From: Streptomyces iakyrus
Lineage (GTDB): Bacteria; Actinomycetota; Actinomycetes; Streptomycetales; Streptomycetaceae
DNA: 64,000 bases
Direction: 5' to 3'
Assembly: GCF_000717055.1 (NCBI RefSeq)
Contig: NZ_JNXI01000004.1
Location: forward strand, 310,001 to 374,000
The position numbers were made by a program, and so were the translations under genes. The notes beneath the pieces are model-generated. The model saw only the letters and a list, made by a program, of their open reading frames with translations, searched no databases and was not told the origin of the DNA. Below, in pieces: positions 39,375 through 47,993 of this stretch. The stretch's first letter is position 1, and every line of letters starts with the position of its first letter.

Positions 39375-41971
39375 CCGAACGCCGAGAACGCCCACCCCGT
39401 GGCCTGGTGCAGGGCGTCGTCCGGCTGGGCGGCCCGGGCGTCGCGCAGCGCCTCCGCCAGGGACAGGCCGGCGTCGAGGCCCTTGTGCAGCGCCAGCATC
39501 AGCGGCACCACCGCGGCGTCGTTGACGGGGGCGCTGCACGCCACCACCCCGGCCGTGCCCAGCGGCAGCAACGCCGTGACCAGGCCCAGCAGTTCGTCGG
39601 CGCCGACCGAGGCGAGGCGGGCGGTGTCGCAGCAGGACAGGATGATCCGGTAGGGGCTGCGGTCCAGCCGCTCGAAGTCGTGCACGACGATCGGCCCGTC
39701 GGCCATCCGCAGCGACGAGAACAGCGGACTGTCCGCACGGAACGTGCCGTGCGCGGCGATGTGCGCCAGCGCGGCCCCGTCCAGCTCCTCCAGCACCCGC
39801 GGCACCCGCGCCCCGTCCCCTTCAAGGACCGTCGCGCAGCCGTACCGGCCGGCCAGCTCGGGCACCTCGGCACCGCCGGTCGCCAGGCCCGGGCCGCGCA
39901 CCAGTACGTGGCAGCCGTCCGGCGCCGGCGCGGTCTCCCGCGCCCGCAGCCAGCTGCCCGCCGACGGCGACACGCTGAGCACCCGCTCCCGCAGCGACGG
40001 GAGCAGCGCCCACGGCACCCGGTGCAGCCGCCCCGGCGGCACGATCACCACCGGACCGCCGCCCAGGTGCGCGGCGGCCGGTCCGAGGAGCAGTTCCTCC
40101 AGCCGCCGCCCCGCCGCCTCCACCACCGGGAGCCGGGCCTCCGCCCCGGGGTGGGCCAGCCGCCGCAGCCCCGCCTGGACGTGTTCGGCCTCGCTCTCCG
40201 CCTCGGCGAGCAGCCCGGCCTCGAACCGGCGCACCCGCCCCCGCCCGCACAGCAGCACCTGCACCCGGCCGCCGAGCACGGCGAGTTCCACCAGCAGCAC
40301 CTCGCCGCCCAGGTGCTCCAGCAGCCGGCCGACGTCGAACCGGGCCCCGTCCCCGAGTGCCTCTCCCCGAATGTGCAGGGTCCGGGAGCGGATCTCCCGC
40401 TCCAGGCGCCGCTGTTCGCGCTCCAGCGCCGGGACCGGCCGGCCCTCCATCCGGGCGGCCTCCGCACGCGAAGCGATCTCGCGGAAGGCGGTCATGCCGC
40501 TGAGCAGTTCCGGGTCGGCGGGCGGCCGCGTCGGCGGGGTGGACAGCGCCGTGGCCCGCCAGCGCTCGCTCCACACCAGCAGCCGCCGCGGCCCGCCGGA
40601 GACCAGACTGGCCCGCTGCGCCAACGCCGCCAGTTCCGCGCCCTGTTCGGTGGCACGCGCCCGCAGCTCCGAGGCGCCCAGCGTCATCCGGTGGTCGTCC
40701 AGCACGTCCAGGCCCCGTCGGCAGGCCTCCAGCACGCCCCGGGCCGACCCGGCGGCCTGCGCCCGCAGCGCCTGCGCCGCCCAGCCCGTCAACCGCGCCA
40801 GCGGCGGACCGCTGCGCCGGCTGCGCGCGGCCACGGCCAAGTGCCGCTCCGCGTCCGCCGTCCAGCCCAGGTCCAGCGCGATCCGGCCCGCGAGCAGCGA
40901 CGCCTCCGGCGCGGCCGGAGCGCCGAAGGAGGCCAGCTTCCCCGCCACCGCGGCGGCGTCGGCGACCAGCCGCCCCGAGCCGCGCCCGGCCGCGTGCCGC
41001 GCCTCGATCAGCACCAGCCGGGCGTGCGTCTCCCACCAGGTGCGCCGCTGCCCGGCGAACAGCCGTACCGCGAGGGCCGCGCGGGCGATCGCCGTATGCG
41101 CGTCGCCGGCCAGTCGCGCGGCCCGTGCGGCGGCCAGCAGCAGCTCAGCCTTGCGGGTGGACTGCCCGCCGATCCCGTCCAGCTTCCCGATCGCCGCGTC
41201 CGCCTCGGCCAGCGCCTCCGGCGCGAGACCGGCAGCCATCAGCACCTCACAGCGCCGGATGTTCAGCATGAACGTCGGCGTGCCGAGCCGGGCGTAGCGC
41301 TCCTCCGCCTCGTCCAGCAGCCGCAGCGCCACCGGCACGTCCCCCGACCGGAACGCGGCCAGGCCCCGGCTCTCCACCGCGTCGGCCTTGTCGTGTTCCT
41401 GGCCGGTGGTGTCCCACAGCGCCTCCGCCGCGGTGAAGTCCGCCTCCGCCCGCTCCACCGCCCCCAGCGCCAGATGCACGGTGGCCCGCAGGGTCAGCGT
41501 CCGCGCCGTCCAGATCACGTCCTCCGCCTGCCGCAGCACCGGCACCGCCCGGCGCACGTCCTCCAGCGCCTCGCGATGGTGGCCGAGCACCCACCACACG
41601 TACGCCCGCCGGTACAGCACCCGCGCCCTGGTGTGCCCGCCGCCGCGCGCCACACCCCGCTCGAACGCCGCCAGGCCCTCCCGGGTGCGGCCCGCATGCA
41701 CCAGCGCCACGCCCAGCGTGGCCAGCACGTCCGCCTCCCGGTCGGCCGAGTCGGCGCGCGCCGCGCACTCCCGGGCCCGCCGAAGGTGGTGCAGTGCGAG
41801 CCGCAGATCGCCGAAGTCCCGCTGCCAGATGCCGATCACCTGGTGGGCCACCGAGGCGGCCGGCGGGGCGGGGTCGGCGTCGAGCAGCGCCCGGGCCCTC
41901 GCGAGAGCCTCGCCCGGGTCGGCGAACACCATCGGCAGCAGTTCCGTAACCGAGTCGCTTCCCGCTGTCAC
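39365..41971 (-). CDS. TPR-CHAT protein (caspase-like protease)
   Basis: 868 residues from the GTG at 41971; no proper ribosome site, and an ATG at 41932 is an alternative. Residues about 20-400 are tetratricopeptide-like helical repeats (e.g. ALHHLRRARECAARADSADR, REALEDVRRAVPVLRQ). The C-terminal CHAT domain (about 640-868) has both dyad residues: His741 in AHIAAHGTF and Cys780/781 in ILSCCDTARLA (family consensus SxCxT). CHAT is a caspase-related cysteine peptidase; TPRs usually sense a partner or a signal. No secretion signal, so cytosolic. Divergent from an S8 protease and sigma factor, suggesting a proteolytic signalling cascade. Confidence 0.88.
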   Translation of the reverse strand: MTAGSDSVTELLPMVFADPGEALARARALLDADPAPPAASVAHQVIGIWQRDFGDLRLALHHLRRARECAARADSADREADVLATLGVALVHAGRTREGLAAFERGVARGGGHTRARVLYRRAYVWWVLGHHREALEDVRRAVPVLRQAEDVIWTARTLTLRATVHLALGAVERAEADFTAAEALWDTTGQEHDKADAVESRGLAAFRSGDVPVALRLLDEAEERYARLGTPTFMLNIRRCEVLMAAGLAPEALAEADAAIGKLDGIGGQSTRKAELLLAAARAARLAGDAHTAIARAALAVRLFAGQRRTWWETHARLVLIEARHAAGRGSGRLVADAAAVAGKLASFGAPAAPEASLLAGRIALDLGWTADAERHLAVAARSRRSGPPLARLTGWAAQALRAQAAGSARGVLEACRRGLDVLDDHRMTLGASELRARATEQGAELAALAQRASLVSGGPRRLLVWSERWRATALSTPPTRPPADPELLSGMTAFREIASRAEAARMEGRPVPALEREQRRLEREIRSRTLHIRGEALGDGARFDVGRLLEHLGGEVLLVELAVLGGRVQVLLCGRGRVRRFEAGLLAEAESEAEHVQAGLRRLAHPGAEARLPVVEAAGRRLEELLLGPAAAHLGGGPVVIVPPGRLHRVPWALLPSLRERVLSVSPSAGSWLRARETAPAPDGCHVLVRGPGLATGGAEVPELAGRYGCATVLEGDGARVPRVLEELDGAALAHIAAHGTFRADSPLFSSLRMADGPIVVHDFERLDRSPYRIILSCCDTARLASVGADELLGLVTALLPLGTAGVVACSAPVNDAAVVPLMLALHKGLDAGLSLAEALRDARAAQPDDALHQATGWAFSAFGAA

Positions 41972-42016
41972 TCCTCGGATGGTAGTGGTCCCGGAGCGCA
42001 CGACACAGGTGTCGAG

Positions 42017-42047
42017 CTGTATCAAGAGATGGCGGCGCGGCTCATGT
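42017..42047. promoter_or_regulatory. Island motif CTGTATCAAGAG-N12-CTCATGT before S8 protease
   Basis: CTGTATCAAGAG at 42017-42028 and CTCATGT at 42041-42047, identical in sequence and spacing to 37561/37585. The spacing between TGTATC and CTCATG is 17 bp, compatible with -35/-10 boxes of an alternative sigma factor, possibly the one encoded at 43595. The box lies in the 130 bp between the CHAT and S8 starts. Confidence 0.5.
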
Positions 42048-42101
42048 TGACGACCGCTCAGCGGAACCGGCCGACGCCGTCGCACCCACGGGAGGACCCG
42101 C

Positions 42102-43532
42102 ATGGCACCTCAGCGATTCCACGAGCAGTTCGACCAGATCCAGCGCTCGATGCCGGACGTCCCCCTGGCGATGGGCCCGGACGACTCGGCGGAGTTCATG
42201 TACGAGAAGGGCGTGGTCCTCGTCCGGGACGGCGAGGAGGCCCGGATCGTCGAGGACACCGTACGGGCCCACTTCACGGCCGCACCCGACCTCGACCAGG
42301 AGCAGATCCGCCGCGCGGGCCCGCAGACCAACCGCAGCGGCATCACCCGCATCCGCGTCGGCGACCCCGGGGAGGGCGGCCGGGACACCGACCGCGCCGT
42401 CGCCCACGCCCTGCGCTCCGTCCGGGAGCACGAGTCCCGCGCCGGGCACCGGATGGTCGCCCGCAACCACGTCGTGCACATCGCGGTCAACGCCTGCCCC
42501 GGCGACGAACCCGTCCCCGCCCCGCTCAGCGAGCCGCCCAACCCGGCCGCCGCCGGCACGCCCCACGACCCGGACACCGCCGTCGGCGTCCTCGTCGTCG
42601 ACACCGGCCTCATGCACGACTACCGCTCCTGCGGCCTGCTCGCCCACACCGGCGGCGACGCCCAGGTCCAGGAGTGCGACGACCGGGGCGTCCTCCAGCA
42701 GTACGTCGGCCACGGCACGTTCATCGCGGGGCTCGTCGCCGCCGTCGCGCCCAACACCGACATCACCGTGCGCGGCAGCCTCAACGACGCGGGTGCCGTC
42801 CTGGAGTCCGAGTTCGGCGAGAAGCTCTTCGAGGCCGTCGACGCGGGCGGCTGGCCCGACGTGCTCAGCCTCTCCGCCGGCACCTCCAACGGCCGCACCG
42901 ACGGCCTGCTCGGCGTCGAGAACTTCATGCGGGAACTGCGCGAGCAGCGCACCCTGCTGGTCGCCGCCGCCGGCAACAACGCCAGTGCCGCGCCCTTCTG
43001 GCCCGCCGCCTACGCCGATCTGCCCGGCTGGGAGGACTCCGTGCTGTCGGTCGGCGCCCTGCGCAGCGACGGCGAGTCCGGCGCCTGCTTCACCAACCAC
43101 GGCCCCTGGGTGAAGGTCTACGCCCCGGGAGAGCGCCTCACCAGCGCCCTCACCGGCTTCGAAACACCCGTCCCGTACGTGTACCAGCACTCCACGTACG
43201 ACGCCTGCCGCTACGGCTTCTCCTACGGCTGCACCTGCCAGCACCCCCGCCACAGCGGCGTGCTGAGCGACGAGGGCGACGCCGCCAAGCCGGACCAGGT
43301 GATGTTCGAGGGGTACGCGCAGTGGAGCGGCACCTCCTTCGCCACCCCCGTGACCGCCGGCCTGGTGGCCGCCCACATGACGGCGCACAAGGAGACCGAC
43401 CCGCGTGCGGCCCGGCGGCAACTGCTGGCCGCCGACGCGGAGTTCACGGAGGTGCGCGGTGCGCAGGTCCCGGCGCTGCGTCCGCCCACCTGGCGCCCGG
43501 TCCCGGTCGTGCGCCTCGGCCCCGGACTGTGA
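42102..43532 (+). CDS. Cytoplasmic subtilisin-family (S8) serine protease
   Basis: 476 residues, GGGAGGA before the ATG. Complete triad: Asp167 in VLVVDTGLM, His204 in GHGTFIAG, Ser412 in GTSFATP; oxyanion Asn292 in AAAGNN. There is no signal peptide and no obvious inhibitor propeptide; residues 1-150 form a separate N-terminal region (with MYEKGVVLVRDGEEARIV) that may be a regulatory domain. Cys-rich insert around 369-380 (CRYGFSYGCTC). Sits 62 bp before the sigma factor gene on the same strand and divergent from CHAT. Intracellular targets unknown. Confidence 0.9.
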   Translation: MAPQRFHEQFDQIQRSMPDVPLAMGPDDSAEFMYEKGVVLVRDGEEARIVEDTVRAHFTAAPDLDQEQIRRAGPQTNRSGITRIRVGDPGEGGRDTDRAVAHALRSVREHESRAGHRMVARNHVVHIAVNACPGDEPVPAPLSEPPNPAAAGTPHDPDTAVGVLVVDTGLMHDYRSCGLLAHTGGDAQVQECDDRGVLQQYVGHGTFIAGLVAAVAPNTDITVRGSLNDAGAVLESEFGEKLFEAVDAGGWPDVLSLSAGTSNGRTDGLLGVENFMRELREQRTLLVAAAGNNASAAPFWPAAYADLPGWEDSVLSVGALRSDGESGACFTNHGPWVKVYAPGERLTSALTGFETPVPYVYQHSTYDACRYGFSYGCTCQHPRHSGVLSDEGDAAKPDQVMFEGYAQWSGTSFATPVTAGLVAAHMTAHKETDPRAARRQLLAADAEFTEVRGAQVPALRPPTWRPVPVVRLGPGL

Positions 43533-43594
43533 GGGCCGGGGCCGTCCCCTCCACGGCGTACGATGACGTGCCGTATTCGAGGGGTGGGGCTGCC

Positions 43595-44170
43595 GTGGAC
43601 CGTACTGATGCCGGCGCGCTCGTCCGGGCAGCCGCCGACGGTGACGCGGCGGCCTGGAAGGCGCTCGTGGAAGGGCTGAGCCCGCTGGTCTGGTCCGTCG
43701 TCCGGGCCCACCGGCTCTCCGACGCCGACGCCCACGAGGTCTACCAGACGGCCTGGTTCCGCTTCGCCCAGCACCTCGGGCGGATCCGCGAGCCCGGCAA
43801 GGCCGGCGCGTGGCTGGCCAGCACCGCCCGCCACGAGTGTCTCAAGGTCATCAGGAACTCCCAGCGGCTGACCCTGACGGACGATCCGCGGCTGCTGGAC
43901 CGGGTCAGCGAGGACGGCACACCGGAACAGTCGCTGCTCGACTCGGAGGAGGCCGCCGCGCAGAGCGAACGCGTCCGGCGGCTGTGGCAGGAGTTCGAGG
44001 AACTGGGCGAGCGGTGCAGGCAGTTGCTGCGCGTGCTGATGGCCACGCCGCCGCCCAGCTACCAGGACGTGTCCGCCGCGCTCGGAATCGCGGTGGGCAG
44101 CATCGGGCCGTTGCGCCAGCGCTGTCTGCGGCGTCTGCGGGCCCGGCTTCAGGCACGGGGGGCGATATGA
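43595..44170 (+). CDS. ECF-type sigma-70 family RNA polymerase sigma factor
   Basis: 191 residues from the GTG at 43595. Sigma region 2: LVRAAADGDAAAWKALVEGL, DADAHEVYQTAWFRFAQHL, AGAWLASTARHECLKVIRNS. Region 4: CRQLLRVLMATPPPSYQDVS then AALGIAVGSIGPLRQRCLRRL. It overlaps the next gene by 4 bp (ATGA). Follows the S8 protease, so its activity may be governed by proteolysis of a partner. It may read the shared motif upstream of its own operon and of the LuxR gene; inferred. Confidence 0.88.
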   Translation: MDRTDAGALVRAAADGDAAAWKALVEGLSPLVWSVVRAHRLSDADAHEVYQTAWFRFAQHLGRIREPGKAGAWLASTARHECLKVIRNSQRLTLTDDPRLLDRVSEDGTPEQSLLDSEEAAAQSERVRRLWQEFEELGERCRQLLRVLMATPPPSYQDVSAALGIAVGSIGPLRQRCLRRLRARLQARGAI

Positions 44171-44697
44171 GTGACATGAACGGCGACAGGTACGACGACG
44201 GACTGTACGACCACGACCTGTACGAGGACGACCTGTCCGGCGAAGGGGACTTCGGCGACGAGGAGTTCGACGCCGGGATGCTGGAGGAGGAACTGCGGCA
44301 GGCCGCCGCCGTCCTCGACCCGGTGCCGCCGGAGCTCCAGCAGATCGCCGTCGACGCCTACGCGCTGCACGACCTCGACGCGCGCGTGGCCGAGCTGACC
44401 TTCGACTCACTGGTCGACGCCCTCCCGGTCCGGGGCGTCACCGACACGCCCCGGATGCTGACCTTCCGGGCGGGAGAGGTGACCGTCGACGTCGAGGTGA
44501 CCGCGCAGGGGCTGATGGGCCAGGTGCTGCCGCCGCAGCCGGCCCGCATCGAGATCCTCGGCGGACCGCGGCCCGGCTTTCCGCTCACCGCCGACGACCT
44601 GGGCCGCTTCACGGGCGACGTGCCGCTGTCCGGCCCGTTCGCCCTGCGGTTGCGCACCGGCGGGGACGTGGTGGTGACGGAGTGGCTGCGGGCCTAG
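44167..44697 (+). CDS. Acidic protein coupled to the sigma factor, unknown function
   Basis: 176 residues. The first 50 residues are strikingly acidic (YDDGLYDHDLYEDDLSGEGD, then FGDEEFDAGMLEEEL). A short helical part follows (VPPELQQIAVDAYALHDLDA), then a beta-rich C-terminus (MLTFRAGEVTVDVEVTAQGL). No membrane segment and no zinc motif of classical ZAS anti-sigma factors. The 4-bp overlap with the sigma gene suggests a partner, perhaps an anti-sigma factor or a protease substrate. I do not recognise the family with certainty. Confidence 0.7.
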   Translation: MSDMNGDRYDDGLYDHDLYEDDLSGEGDFGDEEFDAGMLEEELRQAAAVLDPVPPELQQIAVDAYALHDLDARVAELTFDSLVDALPVRGVTDTPRMLTFRAGEVTVDVEVTAQGLMGQVLPPQPARIEILGGPRPGFPLTADDLGRFTGDVPLSGPFALRLRTGGDVVVTEWLRA

Positions 44698-44716
44698 ACA
44701 CCCGCTGCGGGCCCGG

Positions 44717-45505
44717 TCAGCGGGACACGGCGTCGACCAGCCCGGCCAGTGCGGCGGCCAGTCGCTCCAGGCCGGGCCCGGCGGAACCGCCCGGCTCGGT
44801 CATATAGGTGTCCCGGCGGATCTCCACCATGAGCGCGCTCACCTCGGGCCGCTTCCCGTAGAACTCCAACGGGACGTAGGTCCCGCCGAACGGCGTGTCG
44901 AGTTCCGTCTCCCCGAACGCCTCCCGGGCCGCGTCGAGCAGCGCGGGAGGCGTGTGGAAGGAGTCGGTGCCGAGGCAGACCGGTGGGCGCGGCCCCTCCC
45001 CGTGCAGTTCGTACGGCAGCCTCCGGCTCGGGTAGGAGTGCACGTCGATGATCACGGCCCGCCCGGTGGCCTCCAGCCGGTCCGCCACCGCCCGCGTCAT
45101 CGCCCGCGCGTACGGCTCGAAGTACTGCTCGACGAGGGGCGTGGCGTCGACGTCGTCGGGCCGCAGCACCCGGCCGTGCGTGGTGCGCGTGTAGACCGCT
45201 CCCATCCCGACGGCGAGCATCTCCTCCCGCTCGTCCGGAAACCGCTCCGGATCGACGACCAGCCGCGACAGCCGATTGACGAACCGCCACGGTGTGACGC
45301 CGGCCGGCCCGGCCGCCGCCTCGGCGATCTCCGTCGTGTGTGCGTCCGTGATGTGGTCCAGCTCCCGTGCCAGCTCCTCGTCGTCCAGGACGATTCCCGC
45401 CCGCACGGCGGCGGGTATCTCCCGCGCGGAGTGCGGCACATGGAGGATCACAGGCGACTGCCGGTCGCCGGGCAGCAGCTCGAAGGAGGGCGGGACGTCG
45501 GTCAC
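44717..45505 (-). CDS. N-formylglutamate amidohydrolase
   Basis: 262 residues, start GTG with GGAG 5 nt upstream. Family motifs: ILHVPHSAREIP (residues 20-31), RFVNRLSRLVVDPERF, the metal-binding VIIDVHSYPSRRLPYE, and EIRRDTYM. The zinc-dependent enzyme hydrolyses N-formyl-L-glutamate to glutamate and formate, the last step of one histidine pathway. No hut genes are nearby. It is convergent with the acidic-protein gene 19 bp away. Confidence 0.9.
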   Translation of the reverse strand: MTDVPPSFELLPGDRQSPVILHVPHSAREIPAAVRAGIVLDDEELARELDHITDAHTTEIAEAAAGPAGVTPWRFVNRLSRLVVDPERFPDEREEMLAVGMGAVYTRTTHGRVLRPDDVDATPLVEQYFEPYARAMTRAVADRLEATGRAVIIDVHSYPSRRLPYELHGEGPRPPVCLGTDSFHTPPALLDAAREAFGETELDTPFGGTYVPLEFYGKRPEVSALMVEIRRDTYMTEPGGSAGPGLERLAAALAGLVDAVSR

Positions 45506-45810
45506 GGGGGCTCCGGGGGAGTGGTCAGTTGGTGGAGGACGTGCAGGTGCCCTTGCCTCGTGTCTGTCATGCCCGGCGTCCTCCGTTGTTCTGTGTCCGG
45601 CAGGGTAGAGCCCAACCGGGTCGGCCGCTCGCCCTCGCCGGTGAACTCCTGCCGCGCCGCCCGATGGTCCGGCTCATCGGCCGGACGGCCGGCCGCCGGC
45701 AGACGCAGCAACGTCCATTGTCAGCGGGGACGTTGTCCCAGCGAGCGTTTCGTGTTCCACTGATCTCCCTCCGTAACGTCGATCACCCGCTCCCGGGCGG
45801 GAGAGTCTCC
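45506..45810. other. 305-bp intergenic region before the NTPase operon
   Basis: Divergent promoter region between the amidohydrolase and the NTPase gene. Base composition is a little lower in GC near 45720-45780 (TTCGTGTTCCACTGATCTCC), where a rightward promoter would be expected. CTCCCGGGCGGGAG (45790-45803) is a short hairpin overlapping the GGGAG ribosome site. No gene or clear operator found. Confidence 0.5.
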
Positions 45811-47988
45811 ATGGGGGGATCCGTGGGTGAGGATCTGGGGTTCGAGAGACTTCTCGAAGAGGAAGGTTTCTTCGCGCGCCTGCTCGGGCGGTCGCCCTCG
45901 GGCGGTGGCAGCAAGCTGTTGTACGGCCCCGACCTTCCCGTTGTGCTGCTCACCGGCGGCCCGGGGATGGGCAAGGGGCGGCTGCTGCGCTTGGTGCGCG
46001 ACCGCTTCGCCGCCAAAGTGCCCGTGATCTATCTGGACTGCGCGTCACAGGCGTACGAGGACGACGCGGGGCCGGAACCGGGCGCCCGCTCGGATCTCAC
46101 CGAGGCCTTGGTCGACGTCGCCGGGCGGCTGCGCGCGTGGCAGGGAACGGGCGGCCCGTTCGTCTTTCCGCGGTTCTTCGCAGGCCTCACGATGATCGCG
46201 ACCGGCGCTGCGGATCGCAGCCCCGAAGCGGTCAGGAGGGAAGTCGAGCGCTACGAGAACCTGCCCCAGCAGCAGGGCCTGCGCGGACTGGGAACCGGTG
46301 GGTTCTGGCGGAACGTGCTCATCGGAGTCATCCGCAATCTGCTGAACACCCTCGCCGGACAGTTGCTCGGCACACCCGGCGCCTCCGTGGCCGGCGCCCT
46401 GCTGGAGGCGCTCTTCGCGAACGCGGCGCCCAAGGGCAGGGGGGAACTGACGCGGATCTACGGCGCCTATCCCACCGCGGGCCACCAGCCGGAGCACGGG
46501 CTGCTCGATCTCGCCACGGACTTCAAGGCCGGCGGCGAGGCACGGGAGGTGGCGGAGCGCTTCCTCTTCCGGGCGCTGCGCGAGGACATCGAGGCGGCGT
46601 ACGACGGCCCGGTCGGCTGGCTGAGCCGCGTCGGCCGCCCGGCACTGCTCCTGGACCACGCCGACTCTCCGCTGGGAGAGCGATTGCTGCGGGCCGTGCT
46701 CTCCGACCGGCGCGACGGACAGCGCGACCGCGTGGTGATCGTGGGCACGGCACGCCAGGAGGACGGCGGCGCCTTCCTGTACGGAGGGCTGTCGCCCGAG
46801 GACGCGGGGTACCCGGCGGAGTACCGGCCCGCCGACGGAATACCGGCCACATGGTCCCGGAACACGGGCCCGCAGCCGGACCAGGCGCCTTTGGCCGACG
46901 GGGTACTCCTCCTGCGGATGCCCTTTCTCACCGGTGACCAGCTCCGTGACGAGACCCTGCGAAGACAGCGGCGCACGGAGCCGGAGAGCGGCGCGAACCG
47001 CCGCCGTGTCGTCGCCGCCGTGGCCCGGCTGAGCGGCGGGCGTCCGCACACGGTGATCCGGCTGGCCGCAGCAGCCGCCACCTTCCGGATGCCGACGGAC
47101 GCCAACGACCGAGACCTCCTCGACGCCCCGCTGCGCCACCCGGACGGCGCCGCCGAACGGCCGGTGACCGACGTTTTGCTGCAGGAGCTGATCCTGGACC
47201 AACTGCCGACAGAGCTGCCGGACGAGCACCGTGACCAGTGGCTCGATCTGATCACCCATCTGTCGGTGGCCCACGGCATGGAATGCGCAGACGTCCTGCT
47301 GCTCCACCATCAGGCCCACCGGGTCTCCGTCCTGACAGCACATCAGGTCGCCAAACTGCTCACCGAAACCGGGTGGCCCGGCTGTGAACGGCACTTCATC
47401 GGGGACTTCGGGCTGCGTCAGCTGCTCGTGCACCGGCTCTACGGACTGCGCCCCGACGGCGCCGCCTGGCACGCCGACCACCATCTGCTGCGCGACCACT
47501 ACGCCCTGCGCGCGGCGGACGACGGGGCGGCGAGTGGCGAGGCGTTCCGTTCCCTCACAGCGCACCGGATGAACCACCACCTGGTCTCGGGCGGCGCGGA
47601 CGACGTGGTCCGCCACCTCGCCGCCACGCTGCCCGGCCGCCCCCGGGAGTGGTGCGCGGAGCTGCTGGAGATCGCGCAGGCTCCTTGTCCGGGCGGCGCG
47701 GACGCCCGCCGTGTGCGCGCCCAGGGTCTGGTGCCGATGGAGGGACCCGCGCTGCGCCGCACCGTCGACCAGCTGCTGCACGCGGTGTGGCTGTGCGAGG
47801 AGCGGACCAGGCCGACCGGGAGCGAGATGGCCCGCACGCTGGCAGGCCTGCTGGAGCGTCTGTCGATCATGGAGTTCGACGGCGCCGGAGATCTCGGCCC
47901 GACGGCCACCGAGTGGAGCGGCCTGGCGGCGAACCAGCGGCCGCTGCTTCGCTGTTCCTGCACCGATCAGCTCGGGCGACGGAGGTAA
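45811..47988 (+). CDS. Large P-loop NTPase with altered Walker A, paired with membrane receptor
   Basis: 725 residues from the ATG at 45811 (GGGAG 7 nt upstream). Walker A region TGGPGMGKGRLL: Gly56 replaces the usual Ser/Thr after Lys55. Walker B candidate ALLLDHAD (278-285). The insert between them is long (about 220 residues) with hydrophobic NVLIGVIRNLLNTLAGQLLG. C-terminal half is helical with IIx repeats typical of STAND-like ATPases but no named sensor domain. Its stop is 5 bp before the receptor gene; the two must work together. No family name can be given with confidence. Confidence 0.75.
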   Translation: MGGSVGEDLGFERLLEEEGFFARLLGRSPSGGGSKLLYGPDLPVVLLTGGPGMGKGRLLRLVRDRFAAKVPVIYLDCASQAYEDDAGPEPGARSDLTEALVDVAGRLRAWQGTGGPFVFPRFFAGLTMIATGAADRSPEAVRREVERYENLPQQQGLRGLGTGGFWRNVLIGVIRNLLNTLAGQLLGTPGASVAGALLEALFANAAPKGRGELTRIYGAYPTAGHQPEHGLLDLATDFKAGGEAREVAERFLFRALREDIEAAYDGPVGWLSRVGRPALLLDHADSPLGERLLRAVLSDRRDGQRDRVVIVGTARQEDGGAFLYGGLSPEDAGYPAEYRPADGIPATWSRNTGPQPDQAPLADGVLLLRMPFLTGDQLRDETLRRQRRTEPESGANRRRVVAAVARLSGGRPHTVIRLAAAAATFRMPTDANDRDLLDAPLRHPDGAAERPVTDVLLQELILDQLPTELPDEHRDQWLDLITHLSVAHGMECADVLLLHHQAHRVSVLTAHQVAKLLTETGWPGCERHFIGDFGLRQLLVHRLYGLRPDGAAWHADHHLLRDHYALRAADDGAASGEAFRSLTAHRMNHHLVSGGADDVVRHLAATLPGRPREWCAELLEIAQAPCPGGADARRVRAQGLVPMEGPALRRTVDQLLHAVWLCEERTRPTGSEMARTLAGLLERLSIMEFDGAGDLGPTATEWSGLAANQRPLLRCSCTDQLGRRR

Positions 47989-47993
47989 CGGGG

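Noticed and set aside
39284..44170. A rightward open frame of 1628 codons ending in the sigma factor
   Set aside because: Only the last 191 codons match a family. The rest is antisense to CHAT and out of frame with the S8 protease, whose triad lies in another frame.
43595..44697. Classical zinc-finger (ZAS) anti-sigma factor downstream of the sigma gene
   Set aside because: The coupled protein has no HxxxCxxC motif and no membrane helix, so it is not of the ZAS family.
44701..44724. CCCGCTG/CAGCGGG hairpin between the acidic-protein and amidohydrolase genes
   Set aside because: Only 7 bp and partly inside the amidohydrolase 3' end; too weak to call a terminator.
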